This document shows positions 18,501 to 28,039 of a stretch of 64,000 bases of DNA, piece after piece; the first letter of the stretch is position 1, and each line of letters begins with the position of its first letter. The position numbers and the translations under genes were made by a program. The notes under the pieces were generated by a model. The model was given only the letters and a program-made list of their open reading frames with translations, searched no databases and had not been told where the DNA came from. This DNA is from an uncultured Blautia sp. (GTDB taxonomy: Bacteria; Bacillota; Clostridia; Lachnospirales; Lachnospiraceae), in the NCBI GenBank assembly GCA_934424575.1, contig CAKRXU010000002.1:62001-126000 (forward strand), written 5' to 3'.

Positions 18501-19790
18501 GATCTTGATACACTTCATATCCTGACCACCGATGTCCAGGATACAGTCTACTTCCGGATCAAAAAATGCTGCTGCATAGTAATGAGATACAGTCTCAACC
18601 TCTCCCTCATCCAGAAGAAGCGCTGCCTTTATAAGAGCCTCACCATAACCGGTAGAGCATGCATAGGCGATATTTGCGCCTTCCGGAAGTTTGGAATAGA
18701 TTTCCTGGATAGAACGGATTGCTGTCTTGAGCGGGCTTCCGTTGTTATTACTGTAGAAGGAATAAAGAAGGCTTCCATCCTCTCCTACCAGTGCAGTCTT
18801 TGTCGTGGTAGATCCGGCATCGATACCAAGATAGCAGTTACCCTTATAGCTTGCCAGATCGCCTGTTGCAACTTTGTAAGAAGACTGGCGTTTGTTAAAT
18901 GCTTCGTAATCTTCCTCTGTCGCAAACAACGGCTCCATACGCTCTACTTCGAAGTCAAGCTTGATTGAATGACGCAGTCTGTCTTTAAGATCTGTCAGGG
19001 AAACCGTCACATCTTTCTTCGCATTCAGTGCAGAACCAATCGCAGCAAAAAGATGAGAATTCTCCGGAACGATCGTATGCTCATCATCCAGTTTCAGAGT
19101 TCTGATAAACGCCGTCTTGAGCTCGGAAAGGAAATGCAGAGGACCGCCAAGGAATGCTACATGACCACGGATCGGTTTACCGCAGGCAAGACCGGAAATC
19201 GTCTGGTTTACAACTGCCTGGAAAATAGATGCAGACAGGTCTTCCTTCGTTGCGCCCTCGTTGATCAGCGGCTGGATATCCGTCTTTGCAAATACACCGC
19301 AGCGGGCAGCGATCGGATAAAGTGCTTTGTAATTTTTTGCATATTCATTCAGACCGGTAGCATCTGTCTGAAGCAGGGATGCCATCTGGTCGATAAAGGA
19401 ACCTGTACCTCCGGCACAGATACCGTTCATTCGCTGTTCAATGTTTCCACCCTCAAAATAGATGATCTTGGCATCCTCACCGCCAAGCTCAATCGCAACA
19501 TCTGTCTGCGGTGCGATCTTCTGCAGAGAAGTAGAAACCGCGATAACCTCCTGCACGAACGGGATTTCCAGATGGTTCGCAAGTGTCAGACCACCAGAAC
19601 CTGTGATCACCGGGCAGAGTGTCATCTCTCCAAGTTTTGCATGGGCTTTCTCCAACAGATCAGCCAGTGTTTCCTGGATGTTTGCAAAATGACGTTCGTA
19701 ATCTGCAAACAGAAGCTGATCGTTTTCATCAAGAATCGCAATCTTTACTGTAGTAGATCCGATATCAATTCCCAACGTGTATGTATTCAA
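15558..19790 (-). CDS. Giant 2-hydroxyacyl-CoA dehydratase activase-like protein (tandem ASKHA domains, DUF2229)
   Basis: 1410 residues. Two BadF/HgdC-type ATPase domains lie in tandem: residues 1 to about 280 ([14 protein letters not shown]; cluster cysteine in [11 protein letters not shown]) and about 320-580 ([25 protein letters not shown]). A cysteine-rich [10 protein letters not shown] motif (about 620) leads into a DUF2229-type part and an HgdB-like C-terminal region. Family members are thought to be ATP-driven, Fe-S-containing electron activators of radical dehydratases or related double-cubane proteins; the partner here is unknown and no dehydratase subunits are adjacent. The start is a TTG at 19790 with GGAGG 8 bases upstream. 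A perfect 14-base palindrome CTGTATATATACAG lies in the leader (19815-19828). Confidence 0.85.
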   Translation of the reverse strand: MNTYTLGIDIGSTTVKIAILDENDQLLFADYERHFANIQETLADLLEKAHAKLGEMTLCPVITGSGGLTLANHLEIPFVQEVIAVSTSLQKIAPQTDVAIELGGEDAKIIYFEGGNIEQRMNGICAGGTGSFIDQMASLLQTDATGLNEYAKNYKALYPIAARCGVFAKTDIQPLINEGATKEDLSASIFQAVVNQTISGLACGKPIRGHVAFLGGPLHFLSELKTAFIRTLKLDDEHTIVPENSHLFAAIGSALNAKKDVTVSLTDLKDRLRHSIKLDFEVERMEPLFATEEDYEAFNKRQSSYKVATGDLASYKGNCYLGIDAGSTTTKTALVGEDGSLLYSFYSNNNGSPLKTAIRSIQEIYSKLPEGANIAYACSTGYGEALIKAALLLDEGEVETVSHYYAAAFFDPEVDCILDIGGQDMKCIKIKNQTVDSVQLNEACSSGCGSFIETFAKSLNYSVQDFAKAALFAQHPIDLGTRCTVFMNSKVKQAQKEGAEVSDISAGLAYSVIKNALYKVIKVSDATELGKHIVVQGGTFYNDAVLRSFEKIANCEAIRPDIAGIMGAFGAALIARERYETGKKTTMLSIDKINELKYTTSMANCRGCTNNCRLTINKFTGGRQFISGNRCERGIGKEKNKDHVPNLYEYKYKRLFSYEPLSPDQATRGQVGIPRVLNMFENYPFWYTFFTKLKYEVVLSPTSTRKIYELGIESIPSESECYPAKLAHGHVSWLIKKGVKFIFYPCVPYERNEFPDAVNHYNCPIVTSYAENIKNNVDELKDPSIKFMNPFMAFTTEAILTDRLVQVFKDIPAEEVKAAAHAAWEELAQARKDVQKKGEETLQYLKDTGRRGIVLAGRPYHIDPEIHHGIPDLINSYGIAVFTEDSISHLAEVERPIRVNDQWMYHSRLYAAANFVKKQDNLDLIQLNSFGCGLDAVTTDEVYEILDGSGKIYTCLKIDEVNNLGAARIRVRSLLAALRAKDAQHKEREIKPSSIEKVVFTKQMRKDYTILCPQMSPFHFGILQAAFNTCGYHLEVLPNDNKHAVDVGLKYVNNDACYPSLMVVGQVMDALLSGKYDLNKTAVIMSQTGGGCRASNYIAFIRRALKKAGMEQVPVISINLSGLESNPGFKLTLPLIKRVCYGAVFGDILMKCVYRMRPYEVEEGIVNRKHKIWEQRVISFLTGSSVSHSQFKKMCHEMVHEFDMIPITGEKKPRVGIVGEILVKFLPAANNHLAELLEAEGAEAVCPDLIDFINYCFYNQNFKCEFLGFKKNKATMANWGIKAIEWLRKPMNEALAQSRHFTPSANIADLAKMAEPIVSPGNQTGEGWFLTGEMMELIHGGVPNIVCIQPFACLPNHIVGKGVIKEIRREHPEANIVAIDYDPGASEVNQLNRIKLMLSTAVKNLNRELP

Positions 19791-19961
19791 TAAATCGACC
19801 TCCTCGTCATAAAACTGTATATATACAGATATGAATGTGTAACGTGTTCTTTCTTATTAAAAGTGTTTTTTCAAATCGAATTCCGTAACATTATACGACA
19901 AAGTTTTGCAAATGACAATGACCAACTTCAGGAATTTGTTACTCTCCTGCCCGAGGAGCAG

Positions 19962-20000
19962 AAAAAAAGCACCTCCGAAACCATGTCCGGAAATGCTTTT
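19962..20000 (-). terminator. Terminator after the flippase gene
   Basis: Stem AAAAGCA.TTCCG / CGGAG.TGCTTTT followed on the minus strand by a T run. It ends the hisH-hisF-ung-flippase series. Confidence 0.8.
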
Positions 20001-20033
20001 GATCCTGAATATTATATTTTATGTCATATCCTT

Positions 20034-21650
20034 TTATCTATGGAATCTGTTTGCGATCCTTACCAGATAAGCGCCGCCCGGCATTCTGGAAAGGCGCTCG
20101 GAAGCAGTCTTGTCAACCAGAATATAAACCAGGAAATACGCTGCCGCTGCCAGAACGATAGATACGCCAAGGCAGATAAAGTTTGACGGCACGATCATAT
20201 GCAGTCCATAATATACAACACCTGCCACAACACCCATAACAACAGATGCAAGGATCGGGCTTACATAGGCTGCTTTCCATGGATTCTTATAATCCAGATA
20301 TTTTTTCATAAAGAAATCATTCATCACGCAGACAACGACCGCATAGACGATCATCGCCACCAGAAGCGCATAAATGCCAAGGTCTGTGAACATCAGAAGT
20401 AATACAACCACGATCACATCGACTAAGAGTGCCACTGCTGCAGTCATCATCGGGATCTTAGGCTTGCCGATACCCTGAAGAACACCATTGGAAATGTTTG
20501 ACATTCCATTCAGAAGGATCGTGAAGGATCCAAGCATCAGGAGTTTTCCTGCCACACCGTTTGTTCCGCCAAAAAGCAGAGACACGATCGGCTGTGCAAG
20601 CACGGCAAGTCCGACTGCACACGGAATGGAAATAAACATGGAAAGCTGGACGGTCTGGTCAACTCTCCTTCTGGTCTCGTCAATATCGCCCGTCGCATAC
20701 AGGGCAGAAACCTCCGGTATCATGGATGTCGGAGCTGCACTGGAAAGTGTCAGCGGGATGTTGATGATACTCATAAAATAAGTCGCATATTCTGCATAAA
20801 GCATACTGATCGTATCAGAATCCACGCCATGTTTTCCCATGAGCTCGGAATACAGGACACCATTGAGATAACCATTGATGTTGTAAATAAAAGAACTCAG
20901 GATGATCGGAGAAACGATCAGGATGATCAGTTTCAGGATCTCTCCATAAGATTCTGCTTCATGATAGTGATCGCCTGCCACCCTTTTTTTGATCGCTCTG
21001 CGGTTGACTCCGTATACCAGAAGCATAAACAGAAGTGCGATCACAACACCTGCTGTAGTTCCAACAGTAGATCCTGCTGCTCCCCATTTTGCAACGCTTC
21101 CGTCACTGCCATCGGCAAAATATTTGATAAACATCCATGCAGCGATCAGGCTGACTGCCGCATTAAAGATCTGTTCCAGGATCTGTGAGATGGAAGTCGG
21201 CATCATATTTCGGTATGCCTGGAAATATCCTCTGTACACACCAAGGATCCCGGAAAGGAAGATCGTCGGAGACAGGATCTGGAGTGCCAGCACGGCATTC
21301 GGCTGGTTGCTCGGGATGATGAATCTCGCCCCGAACAGGCATACCAGTGCCACGATCCCTCCTACGATCGCAGCGTAGATCAGGGATCCGCGAAAGATCT
21401 TCTGTGCATTTTTGTAATCTTTTAAAGCAATCCTTTCGGAGATCAGTTTGGAAACTGCCTGCGGGATACTGAAAGAAGCGATCATCAGAAGGATCATGTA
21501 GGCATTCTGTGCAAGGCTGATATAGCCCATGCCCATATTCCCTACAATAGAAGAAAGCGGGCTCTTATATAATAATCCGATGACCTTGGAAATCATTGCC
21601 GCGATCATCAGAAAGGACGCATTTTTGACTAAATTGTTCTTCTGACTCAT
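20034..21650 (-). CDS. SpoVB-like polysaccharide/lipid flippase (MVF superfamily)
   Basis: Polytopic membrane protein of 538 residues with about 14 predicted membrane segments, in the MOP/MVF flippase superfamily (SpoVB/RfbX type). These proteins move undecaprenyl-linked sugars across the membrane for peptidoglycan, spore cortex or exopolysaccharide. The N-terminus (KNASFLMIAAMISKVIGLLY) and the PQAVSKLISE segment are typical of the SpoVB group in Clostridia. AAGGAG lies at the end of ung, and the ATG comes 2 bases after the ung stop, so they are co-translated. Whether the substrate is a sporulation or a capsule precursor cannot be told. Confidence 0.82.
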   Translation of the reverse strand: MSQKNNLVKNASFLMIAAMISKVIGLLYKSPLSSIVGNMGMGYISLAQNAYMILLMIASFSIPQAVSKLISERIALKDYKNAQKIFRGSLIYAAIVGGIVALVCLFGARFIIPSNQPNAVLALQILSPTIFLSGILGVYRGYFQAYRNMMPTSISQILEQIFNAAVSLIAAWMFIKYFADGSDGSVAKWGAAGSTVGTTAGVVIALLFMLLVYGVNRRAIKKRVAGDHYHEAESYGEILKLIILIVSPIILSSFIYNINGYLNGVLYSELMGKHGVDSDTISMLYAEYATYFMSIINIPLTLSSAAPTSMIPEVSALYATGDIDETRRRVDQTVQLSMFISIPCAVGLAVLAQPIVSLLFGGTNGVAGKLLMLGSFTILLNGMSNISNGVLQGIGKPKIPMMTAAVALLVDVIVVVLLLMFTDLGIYALLVAMIVYAVVVCVMNDFFMKKYLDYKNPWKAAYVSPILASVVMGVVAGVVYYGLHMIVPSNFICLGVSIVLAAAAYFLVYILVDKTASERLSRMPGGAYLVRIANRFHR

Positions 21651-21652
21651 TT

Positions 21653-22348
21653 TTACTCCTTATTTTCCTGTTCTGCTTTATTTTCGATCTGCCAGTCGAT
21701 CGGGTCCAGTCCGTTCTGGACCAGGAATTCATTTGTCTTGCTGAAATGATGGCATCCGAAAAATCCCCTGTACGCGGACAGTGGGCTTGGGTGCGGTGCC
21801 TCCAGGATCAGATGCTTCGGATTGTTGAGCATGGATTTCTTCATCTGTGCCGGACGTCCCCAGAGAAGGAAAACGATCGGACGGTCCTGCTCATTCAGGA
21901 TCCGGATCGCAGCATCGGTAAACTGCTCCCATCCGATCCCACGGTGGGAATTTGCCTGATGTGCACGGACAGTCAGAACCGTGTTCAGCATAAGCACGCC
22001 CTGCTTTGCCCATTTTTCCAGATATCCATTGTCCGGGATATAACATCCCAGATCATCGTGTAATTCCTGATAAATATTCACCAGTGACGGCGGAACCTCG
22101 ACATCCCTTTTGACAGAAAAACACAGCCCGTGCGCCTGTCCGTCATTGTGGTACGGGTCCTGTCCAAGGATCACGACTTTCACCTGGCTCAGCGGTGTAA
22201 AATGAAATGCATTGAACATATCATCTGCCGGAGGAAAGATCTTCCGTGTCTGATACTCCTGCATGACTGTCTTATATAATTTTGCATAATATGGCTGATG
22301 GAATTCACCTTTTAATGCTTCCAGCCATTCTCCCGATAAAGGAGCCAT
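21653..22348 (-). CDS. ung: Uracil-DNA glycosylase (family 1)
   Basis: Removes uracil from DNA to start base-excision repair. The 231-residue protein has the catalytic water-activating motif GQDPYHNDGQAHGLCFS (about 63-79) and the DNA-intercalation motif HPSPLSAYRGFFGC (about 186-199), both intact. AGAGGTG precedes the ATG. Adjacent to hisF (13-base gap) and to the flippase gene, which starts 2 bases after it. Confidence 0.97.
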   Translation of the reverse strand: MAPLSGEWLEALKGEFHQPYYAKLYKTVMQEYQTRKIFPPADDMFNAFHFTPLSQVKVVILGQDPYHNDGQAHGLCFSVKRDVEVPPSLVNIYQELHDDLGCYIPDNGYLEKWAKQGVLMLNTVLTVRAHQANSHRGIGWEQFTDAAIRILNEQDRPIVFLLWGRPAQMKKSMLNNPKHLILEAPHPSPLSAYRGFFGCHHFSKTNEFLVQNGLDPIDWQIENKAEQENKE

Positions 22349-22361
22349 GTATTATCACCTC

Positions 22362-23120
22362 TTATCTTCGAACGGAAATCCCTCTCTCTGACAGATAATC
22401 CTTCACCTGACGGATCTCCAGTTCTTTGTAATGGAATAAAGATGCTGCCAGCGCAGCATCTGCACCGCCCTCTGTCAGTGCATCATAAAAATGTTCCAGA
22501 GTTCCTGCACCGCCAGATGCAATGACCGGAATAGAAACTGCGTCTGCGATCGCTCTGGTCAGTTCAATATCGTATCCTGCTTTGGTCCCGTCACAGTCCA
22601 TGCTGGTAAGAAGGATCTCACCTGCACCGAGACGCTCGACCTTTTTGGCCCATTCAATGGCATCAATGCCGGTATCCAGACGTCCACCGTGTTTGTAGAT
22701 GTTCCAGCCGCCGTCTTCTCTTCGTTTGGCATCAATCGCCACGACAACACACTGGCTTCCGAACTTCTCTGCTGCCTCTGTGATAAGCTCCGGACGGTCG
22801 ATCGCTGCGGAATTGACAGAGATCTTGTCTGCACCCTCACGGAGAAGTTTCTTGAAATCGTCTACCGTACGGATACCGCCGCCGACGGTAAACGGAATAA
22901 ATACATTTGCCGCAACCTGACGCACCATATCCACAACCGTGTCACGTTCTTCACAGGATGCTGTGATATCCAGAAAAACAAGCTCATCTGCACCGGCTGC
23001 ATCGTAAGCTTTGGCGATCTCCACAGGATCTCCCGCATCTTTGAGATCTACAAAATTAACGCCCTTTACCACACGTCCGTTGTTTACATCCAGACAGGGA
23101 ATGATTCTCTTTGTAAACAT
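22362..23120 (-). CDS. hisF: Imidazole glycerol phosphate synthase, cyclase subunit
   Basis: The (beta/alpha)8 cyclase that, with HisH, turns PRFAR and ammonia into imidazole glycerol phosphate and AICAR in histidine synthesis. It is 252 residues. The start [20 protein letters not shown] contains the first catalytic Asp; the second is in [12 protein letters not shown] (about 130). I use the ATG at 23120 with AAGGAGGGG upstream; a longer frame to 23237 overlaps hisH and adds residues without homology. It starts one base after the hisH stop. The rest of the his pathway is not in the window. Confidence 0.95.
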   Translation of the reverse strand: MFTKRIIPCLDVNNGRVVKGVNFVDLKDAGDPVEIAKAYDAAGADELVFLDITASCEERDTVVDMVRQVAANVFIPFTVGGGIRTVDDFKKLLREGADKISVNSAAIDRPELITEAAEKFGSQCVVVAIDAKRREDGGWNIYKHGGRLDTGIDAIEWAKKVERLGAGEILLTSMDCDGTKAGYDIELTRAIADAVSIPVIASGGAGTLEHFYDALTEGGADAALAASLFHYKELEIRQVKDYLSERGISVRR

Positions 23121-23121
23121 A

Positions 23122-23742
23122 TCAGTTCCCCTCCTTCTCAAGTTTCGCAAAGTTTTCGAGGATTTTAAGTCCGTACTTGCTGCTCTTTTCCGGATGGAAC
23201 TGGCAGGCAAATACATTGTCCTTCTCAACAGAAGCATGGATCGTTGTGCTGTACTCAGTCACTGCCTTCACGATCTGCGGATCTTCTGCCTGGAGATAAT
23301 AGGAATGTACAAAATATACATGGGTATCTTCCGGGATATCCTTAAACAGTCTTCCATTATTCTGAAGGTGCAGGGAATTCCATCCCATGTGCGGGATCTT
23401 GAGTCCCGGAGATGGCGGAATACGCAAGATCTTGCCTTTAAGGATCCCAAGTCCTTCTACGCCCGGTGTCTCTTCGCTGCTTTCAAATAAAAGCTGTAAT
23501 CCGAGACAAATCCCAAGAAACGGGGTTCCTTTCTTTATCATGTCCTGGATCACCGGAACCAAACCATATTTATGTAAGTTTTCCATTGCTTCGCCGAAGC
23601 TTCCAACTCCCGGAAGGATCACTTTGTCTGCCCGAAGGAGTACCTGCGGGTCACGGGATACAACGGTTTCTTCGCCAAGGTAGGCAAGTGCTTTCTCCAC
23701 ACTTTTGATGTTTCCTGCATCGTAGTCAATAATACCTATCAT
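23122..23742 (-). CDS. hisH: Imidazole glycerol phosphate synthase, glutaminase subunit
   Basis: Class I glutamine amidotransferase supplying ammonia to HisF. The 206-residue protein shows the oxyanion strand [14 protein letters not shown] (about 45-58), nucleophile Cys in [16 protein letters not shown] (about 80) and the His-Glu pair in [12 protein letters not shown] (about 185). It is translationally coupled to hisF. The ribosome site is weak (AGGATGTGAG about 14 bases upstream). Confidence 0.95.
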   Translation of the reverse strand: MIGIIDYDAGNIKSVEKALAYLGEETVVSRDPQVLLRADKVILPGVGSFGEAMENLHKYGLVPVIQDMIKKGTPFLGICLGLQLLFESSEETPGVEGLGILKGKILRIPPSPGLKIPHMGWNSLHLQNNGRLFKDIPEDTHVYFVHSYYLQAEDPQIVKAVTEYSTTIHASVEKDNVFACQFHPEKSSKYGLKILENFAKLEKEGN

Positions 23743-23797
23743 TCGTGTCTCACATCCTGTCTTTATTCATGTTGATCATCATGTCCAAGTATACCGC

Positions 23798-23844
23798 AAA
23801 AAGAAGCAGATGCAAAGTGGTTTCTTTACATCTGCTTCTTTTTT
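23798..23844. terminator. Bidirectional terminator after the histidine kinase
   Basis: 15-bp inverted repeat AAAAAGAAGCAGATG / CATCTGCTTCTTTTT with a 16-base loop, starting at the stop codon of the kinase gene. It separates the two-component operon from hisHF. Confidence 0.88.
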
Positions 23845-25375
23845 AGTTATTTTGGCGATCCAAAGTAAACCAGAACTCTACACCATTGTCATAATTCTGC
23901 ACACCATACTGCTGGTGCAGGCCTTCCATGATGGCTTTTACGATAGAAAGCCCGATACCACTTCCACCGTATTCTCTGGTCCTTGCCTTGTCCACTTTGT
24001 AAAATTTATTCCACAGTTTCGGAACATCCTCTTCCGGGATCGGTGTTCCTGTGTTAAATACAGTCACTCTGACACGGTCATCCTCCGGGATCACACGGAT
24101 CTCGATCTCCTTCTCACCGTTCAGATGATTCAGTGCGTTGCTGGTATAGTTCGTCACAACTTCCTCGATCTTGAACTCATCTGCCCAGACATAGACCGGC
24201 TCTGATGCCTCGAAACTTACCTTCGCTTCCTTCTGCTGGATCATGATATCCATGGACTGCAGTACTCCGCGGATCAGACTTACGATATCAAATCTCTCCA
24301 TGGAAACTTCATCCCTGCCGGATTCCAGCTGGTTCAGAGTCAGAAGGTTCTTGACCAGCTTATTCATCTTGGCCGCTTCATCCATGATGACATCGCAGTA
24401 AAATTCCCTGCTCTCCGGGTCATCGGAAATATTTTCCTTCAGTCCCTCGGCATATCCCTGTACCAGTGCGATCGGGGTCTTGAGTTCATGAGAGACATTG
24501 TTCAGGAACTCCTGACGCATCTGGTCGATCTTTTCTTTATTCTCAATATCCTTGAGCAGCTGATTGTTCGCCGATTTCAGTTCGGAGATCGTCTTCTCAA
24601 GCTGTTCAGACATGCGGTTGAAGTTCTCTCCAAGCTCATCGATCTCATTGCCCGCCTGGCTGTGATATTTCGCATCAAAATCCAGTTCACTCATCTTGGT
24701 AGAAAGCTGTGTCAGTTCACTGATCGGCTTCGTGATACGCTTTGTGATCACCCAAACCACCAGACCGCTGAGAGCAATGATCCCGATTCCCACATAGAAA
24801 TAAAAGCTGTTGGAGATCGCAACGCTCTCGCGGATGCTCTCAAGAGGAGTACGGATCAGGAAATAGCATCCACTCTCCAGCTCTCCCCAGCTTTCCACGT
24901 ATTCCATTCCGGCAAAACGGTCACTGACCTGCTGGATCACATAATTGTCATTTTTCTGGAGAACTTTCTCCTTGCCCTTCTTCTGGTCAAGATCATATAC
25001 GTATCCAACCAGCCTGGCCTGCAGCATATCCTCATTATTTCCAACAGAGCAGATCGTCTGTCCGTCTGACGTGATCATCACCCACGTAAGGTTATTCTCT
25101 GAACAGTCCTTGAACATCTCATCAGAAACAACTGCACTGCTGTTTCCGTCGGAATCCGTCTCGATCTCAAGATTCTCCAGCTTCTCTACTGCTTCCTTCA
25201 GGACCTCTGTCTTGCGGCTGATATAATAATGTTCCAGGAATAACCCATTGATCAGGGTGATCACGACCATAGAAAGAAGAAGCAGTCCAATAAACAGGAC
25301 TGCTATCTGTCGGCGCAGCGGATGAAACTTCCTGTTCTTCCGCTTCTTATCTGAATCTTTGTGGAAAAATCTCAT
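23843..25375 (-). CDS. Membrane sensor histidine kinase
   Basis: Sensor of a two-component system, 510 residues. A membrane segment near residues 25-48 and another near 195-215 enclose an extracytoplasmic sensor of about 140 residues. HAMP (about 215-270), HisKA with the phospho-acceptor His in NVSHELKTPIALVQG (about 295), and a HATPase with N box (NYTSNALNHL), G1 (VFNTGTPI) and G2 (GGSGIGLSIVKAIM) follow, all intact. Its start overlaps the regulator stop by four bases (ATGA). The signal is not apparent from sequence. Confidence 0.93.
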   Translation of the reverse strand: MRFFHKDSDKKRKNRKFHPLRRQIAVLFIGLLLLSMVVITLINGLFLEHYYISRKTEVLKEAVEKLENLEIETDSDGNSSAVVSDEMFKDCSENNLTWVMITSDGQTICSVGNNEDMLQARLVGYVYDLDQKKGKEKVLQKNDNYVIQQVSDRFAGMEYVESWGELESGCYFLIRTPLESIRESVAISNSFYFYVGIGIIALSGLVVWVITKRITKPISELTQLSTKMSELDFDAKYHSQAGNEIDELGENFNRMSEQLEKTISELKSANNQLLKDIENKEKIDQMRQEFLNNVSHELKTPIALVQGYAEGLKENISDDPESREFYCDVIMDEAAKMNKLVKNLLTLNQLESGRDEVSMERFDIVSLIRGVLQSMDIMIQQKEAKVSFEASEPVYVWADEFKIEEVVTNYTSNALNHLNGEKEIEIRVIPEDDRVRVTVFNTGTPIPEEDVPKLWNKFYKVDKARTREYGGSGIGLSIVKAIMEGLHQQYGVQNYDNGVEFWFTLDRQNN

Positions 25376-26055
25376 TGTTCATCCACCTCAAATTTGTAAC
25401 CCATTCCCCAGACAGTCTTGATATATTCTCCCTTCGCACCCATCTTGCTTCTCAGCTTCTTGACGTGCGTATCGATCGTTCTGGCATCGCCGAAATAATC
25501 ATAATTCCATACAGAATTCAAGATCTTCTCTCTGGAAAGAGCGATTCCCTGATTCTCAAGGAAATAAGTCAGAAGCTCAAACTCCTTAAAGCTCAGTTCC
25601 ATCGGCTCACCATCAACAGATGCCTGATGTGCTGCCTTGTCAATCACGATCCCTCCTGCTGACAGAACATCATTGCCTGCGTCCTGTCCGGTCCTTCGAA
25701 GGATCGCCTCCACTCTGGCGACCAGGATCTTCGGACTGAATGGTTTTGAAATGTATTCATCTACTCCGAGGTCAAATCCAAGGAGCTCGTCCCTCTCATC
25801 ACCTCTCGCTGTCAGCATGATGATCGGCACCTTGGAATTCTTACGGATCTCCCTGCACACTTCCCATCCATCCATCTTTGGCATCATGACATCCAGAAGG
25901 ATGAGGGCGATATCCTTTTCCTCGTAGAAAATATCCATTGCTTCTTCGCCGTCGCCTGCCTCAAGTACCTGGAAATTCTTCTTCTCCAGGAAATCTCTCA
26001 CCAGCTTTCTCATACGGCTTTCATCATCTACTACAAGAATTTTCGGGGCTTCCAT
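25372..26055 (-). CDS. OmpR/PhoB-family response regulator
   Basis: DNA-binding partner of the adjacent kinase, 227 residues from the ATG at 26055. The receiver has the acidic pair (VVDDESRM), phospho-acceptor Asp in LILLDVMMPKMDGWEV, the Thr in IIMLTARGDE and the Lys in ISKPFSP, so it should be phosphorylatable. The C-terminal winged helix (DARTIDTHVKKLRSKMG) is typical. GGAGG (26064-26068) sits 8 bases before the chosen ATG; a TTG fifteen bases upstream would lie inside that site and is rejected. Confidence 0.94.
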   Translation of the reverse strand: MEAPKILVVDDESRMRKLVRDFLEKKNFQVLEAGDGEEAMDIFYEEKDIALILLDVMMPKMDGWEVCREIRKNSKVPIIMLTARGDERDELLGFDLGVDEYISKPFSPKILVARVEAILRRTGQDAGNDVLSAGGIVIDKAAHQASVDGEPMELSFKEFELLTYFLENQGIALSREKILNSVWNYDYFGDARTIDTHVKKLRSKMGAKGEYIKTVWGMGYKFEVDEQ

Positions 26056-26142
26056 CTCTGATTCCTCCAATCAAAAAATTTCTTTTGTTGTATTTCAATG
26101 CTATCATCTTATCAGAGATTTATGTTTGTTTTGTGAACGATT

Positions 26143-27798
26143 TCAGGAATTCTGGTCCAGTTTCTCAGAAAATTCGTCTTTTTTCATTGGACGGTAGAAA
26201 TAATATCCCTGAATATAGTCACATCCATGCTCCTTAAGGAACTCTACCTGCTCTTTGGTCTCCGCACCCTCGGCAACCGTTCTGGCATCCAGTGCATGAG
26301 CTGCTTCTATGATCAGCGGGATCAGTTTCCTTGTTCTTGAGTTCGCTTCGATTTCTCTTGTAAAGGACATGTCGATCTTGAGAATGTCGAAGGAAAATTT
26401 CTGCAGCATATTAAAGGAAGAATAACCGCTTCCAAAGTCATCCAGAAGGATCCAGGCTCCCTTTTCCTTGATCTTGTTGAGGACATTGCCGACATTCTCC
26501 TCGAGTGCCGCATAAGAAGTCTCTGTGATCTCAAAACGGATCAGTCTGGACGGGAATTCCGCATGCTCCAGGAAATCAATGATCTCCTCGATCAGTGTCT
26601 CATCATAAAAGTCCATCCAGGAAAGGTTCATGGAAACAGGAACGACTTCCAGTCCTTTCTCATATCTGCCACGGATATAGGCACGTACCTTCTGGAATAC
26701 ATAACGGTCAAGTTTGGAAATGGAACCGTCCTCCTCCAGCTTCGGCACAAAGATCCCCGGGGAGATAAATCCCTTCTTCGGGTGGATCCAGCGGATCAGA
26801 GCCTCCGCGGACATGATCTTGCCTGTCACAGAATCTACGATCGGCTGATAGTAGACTCCCAGTTCTTCATTTGCGATCGCTTCCTCAAATTCTGTTGTGA
26901 TCTCTGCATTGTCGATATATGCCATATCCATATTATGGTCAAAAACCGCATATGGCTTGAGATATTCATCCACAATGTACTGCTTCGCAAGTTTGGCACG
27001 ATCGATCATTCCGGAAACCGGCATCGGCTCATCCTTAAGATAAAAGATACCGCATCTGCAGTGTACACGAATCTTCTTATTGCTGACATCAAAAACCTGA
27101 TTACAGAAATCTGCCAGCTTCTCTCCGGAAATCCGGTCACGCTCTACAAAGCTCACAAAGTGGTCTGCTTCGATCCTGCCCACATAGATCGGTTTCAGGA
27201 AAGACTGCTCTATCTCATCACAGAGACTGTCCAGGATACGGTCACCTTCCTTAATTCCAAGAAGTTCATTGGTCGCCTTGAAACTCTTGATATTAAAAAA
27301 TACGATCGCGTATTTGGATCTGTCCTCACAGTGATTCAGGAATTTCTCCACCATATAAATAAAGCCGCGGCGGTTATAGGCTCCCGTCAGGTAGTCTCTA
27401 TACTCCTTCTCATGTGTGGCGATCGCATTCTCGATACGATGGCTTAAGATGCTTGTCACATAAGGAAGTCTGAAACAATCGCAGGCCCCAAGTCTGTATG
27501 CTCTCTTGACATCGGCAGTCAGGCTCGCGATCACGGCGATCACAGCGAATTCCTCCAGCCACATCTTCTCTCTCATGATCTCCAGAAGCTCATAGCCGTC
27601 AATATCCGGCATTTCCAGCTTCAGCAGCACCAGTTCCAGATTCCAGTGTTCCTTCTCAAGAATCTCGAGAGCCTCGCGACCGCTCCCAGCCAGCCTTATC
27701 TCATAAGTCTCTCCCAGAATATCGTTCAGCATTTCTCTGTTGATCTCTGAATTATCTACTACCAGAATCCTGGCACGCTGATGATATGTTCTACTCAT
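26143..27798 (-). CDS. EAL-domain c-di-GMP phosphodiesterase with pseudo-receiver and degenerate GGDEF
   Basis: 551 residues. Residues 1-125 are receiver-like, but the second acidic residue is Asn16, the phospho-acceptor position is Lys60 (LVLLKLEMP), and the conserved Lys is Leu111, so it should not accept phosphate. A GGDEF-like domain (about 130-290) has EADHF in place of GGDEF and should not make c-di-GMP. The EAL domain (about 305-545) keeps AEALIRW, EITET, LLDDFGSGYS, LKIDMSF, AEGAE and QGYYFYRP, so c-di-GMP hydrolysis is likely. It has its own promoter, upstream of the two-component operon and on the same strand. An orphan c-di-GMP riboswitch lies 6 kb away. Confidence 0.9.
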   Translation of the reverse strand: MSRTYHQRARILVVDNSEINREMLNDILGETYEIRLAGSGREALEILEKEHWNLELVLLKLEMPDIDGYELLEIMREKMWLEEFAVIAVIASLTADVKRAYRLGACDCFRLPYVTSILSHRIENAIATHEKEYRDYLTGAYNRRGFIYMVEKFLNHCEDRSKYAIVFFNIKSFKATNELLGIKEGDRILDSLCDEIEQSFLKPIYVGRIEADHFVSFVERDRISGEKLADFCNQVFDVSNKKIRVHCRCGIFYLKDEPMPVSGMIDRAKLAKQYIVDEYLKPYAVFDHNMDMAYIDNAEITTEFEEAIANEELGVYYQPIVDSVTGKIMSAEALIRWIHPKKGFISPGIFVPKLEEDGSISKLDRYVFQKVRAYIRGRYEKGLEVVPVSMNLSWMDFYDETLIEEIIDFLEHAEFPSRLIRFEITETSYAALEENVGNVLNKIKEKGAWILLDDFGSGYSSFNMLQKFSFDILKIDMSFTREIEANSRTRKLIPLIIEAAHALDARTVAEGAETKEQVEFLKEHGCDYIQGYYFYRPMKKDEFSEKLDQNS

Positions 27799-27869
27799 TC
27801 TATAAATTCCTTCCCATTGGTAACTGATAGAATTACCTCATATACATTATTATCCAGTCTTATACGTAC

Positions 27870-27898
27870 AGTATAATATAATGATGGTTTGATTGCAA
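27870..27898 (-). promoter_or_regulatory. Promoter of the EAL-domain gene
   Basis: Minus strand TTGCAA (27893-27898), 17-base spacer, TATACT (27870-27875), about 70 bases before the ATG. Confidence 0.65.
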
Positions 27899-27946
27899 TA
27901 TCTGAAAATCGGGAGTTTGACAGTCTTTTCTCCTCTAACACCTCTC

Positions 27947-27972
27947 AAAGCCTTTACTGGCTTTATTTTTTT
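27947..27972 (+). terminator. Terminator-like hairpin upstream of the transposase relic
   Basis: AAAGCC/GGCTTT with a 6-base loop followed by ATTTTTTT on the plus strand. No plus-strand gene ends here, so it may belong to a small RNA or to the remains of the insertion sequence. Confidence 0.5.
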
Positions 27973-28039
27973 GTCAAAATTAAATTTTATCTTTACGCGT
28001 TGCACTATGCTGCAGCATAATTGATAAGAGGTGATTTTC

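Noticed and set aside
22362..23237. Longer hisF starting at 23237
   Set aside because: The extra 39 residues overlap hisH and are unrelated to HisF; the ATG at 23120 has the ribosome site and the conserved N-terminus.
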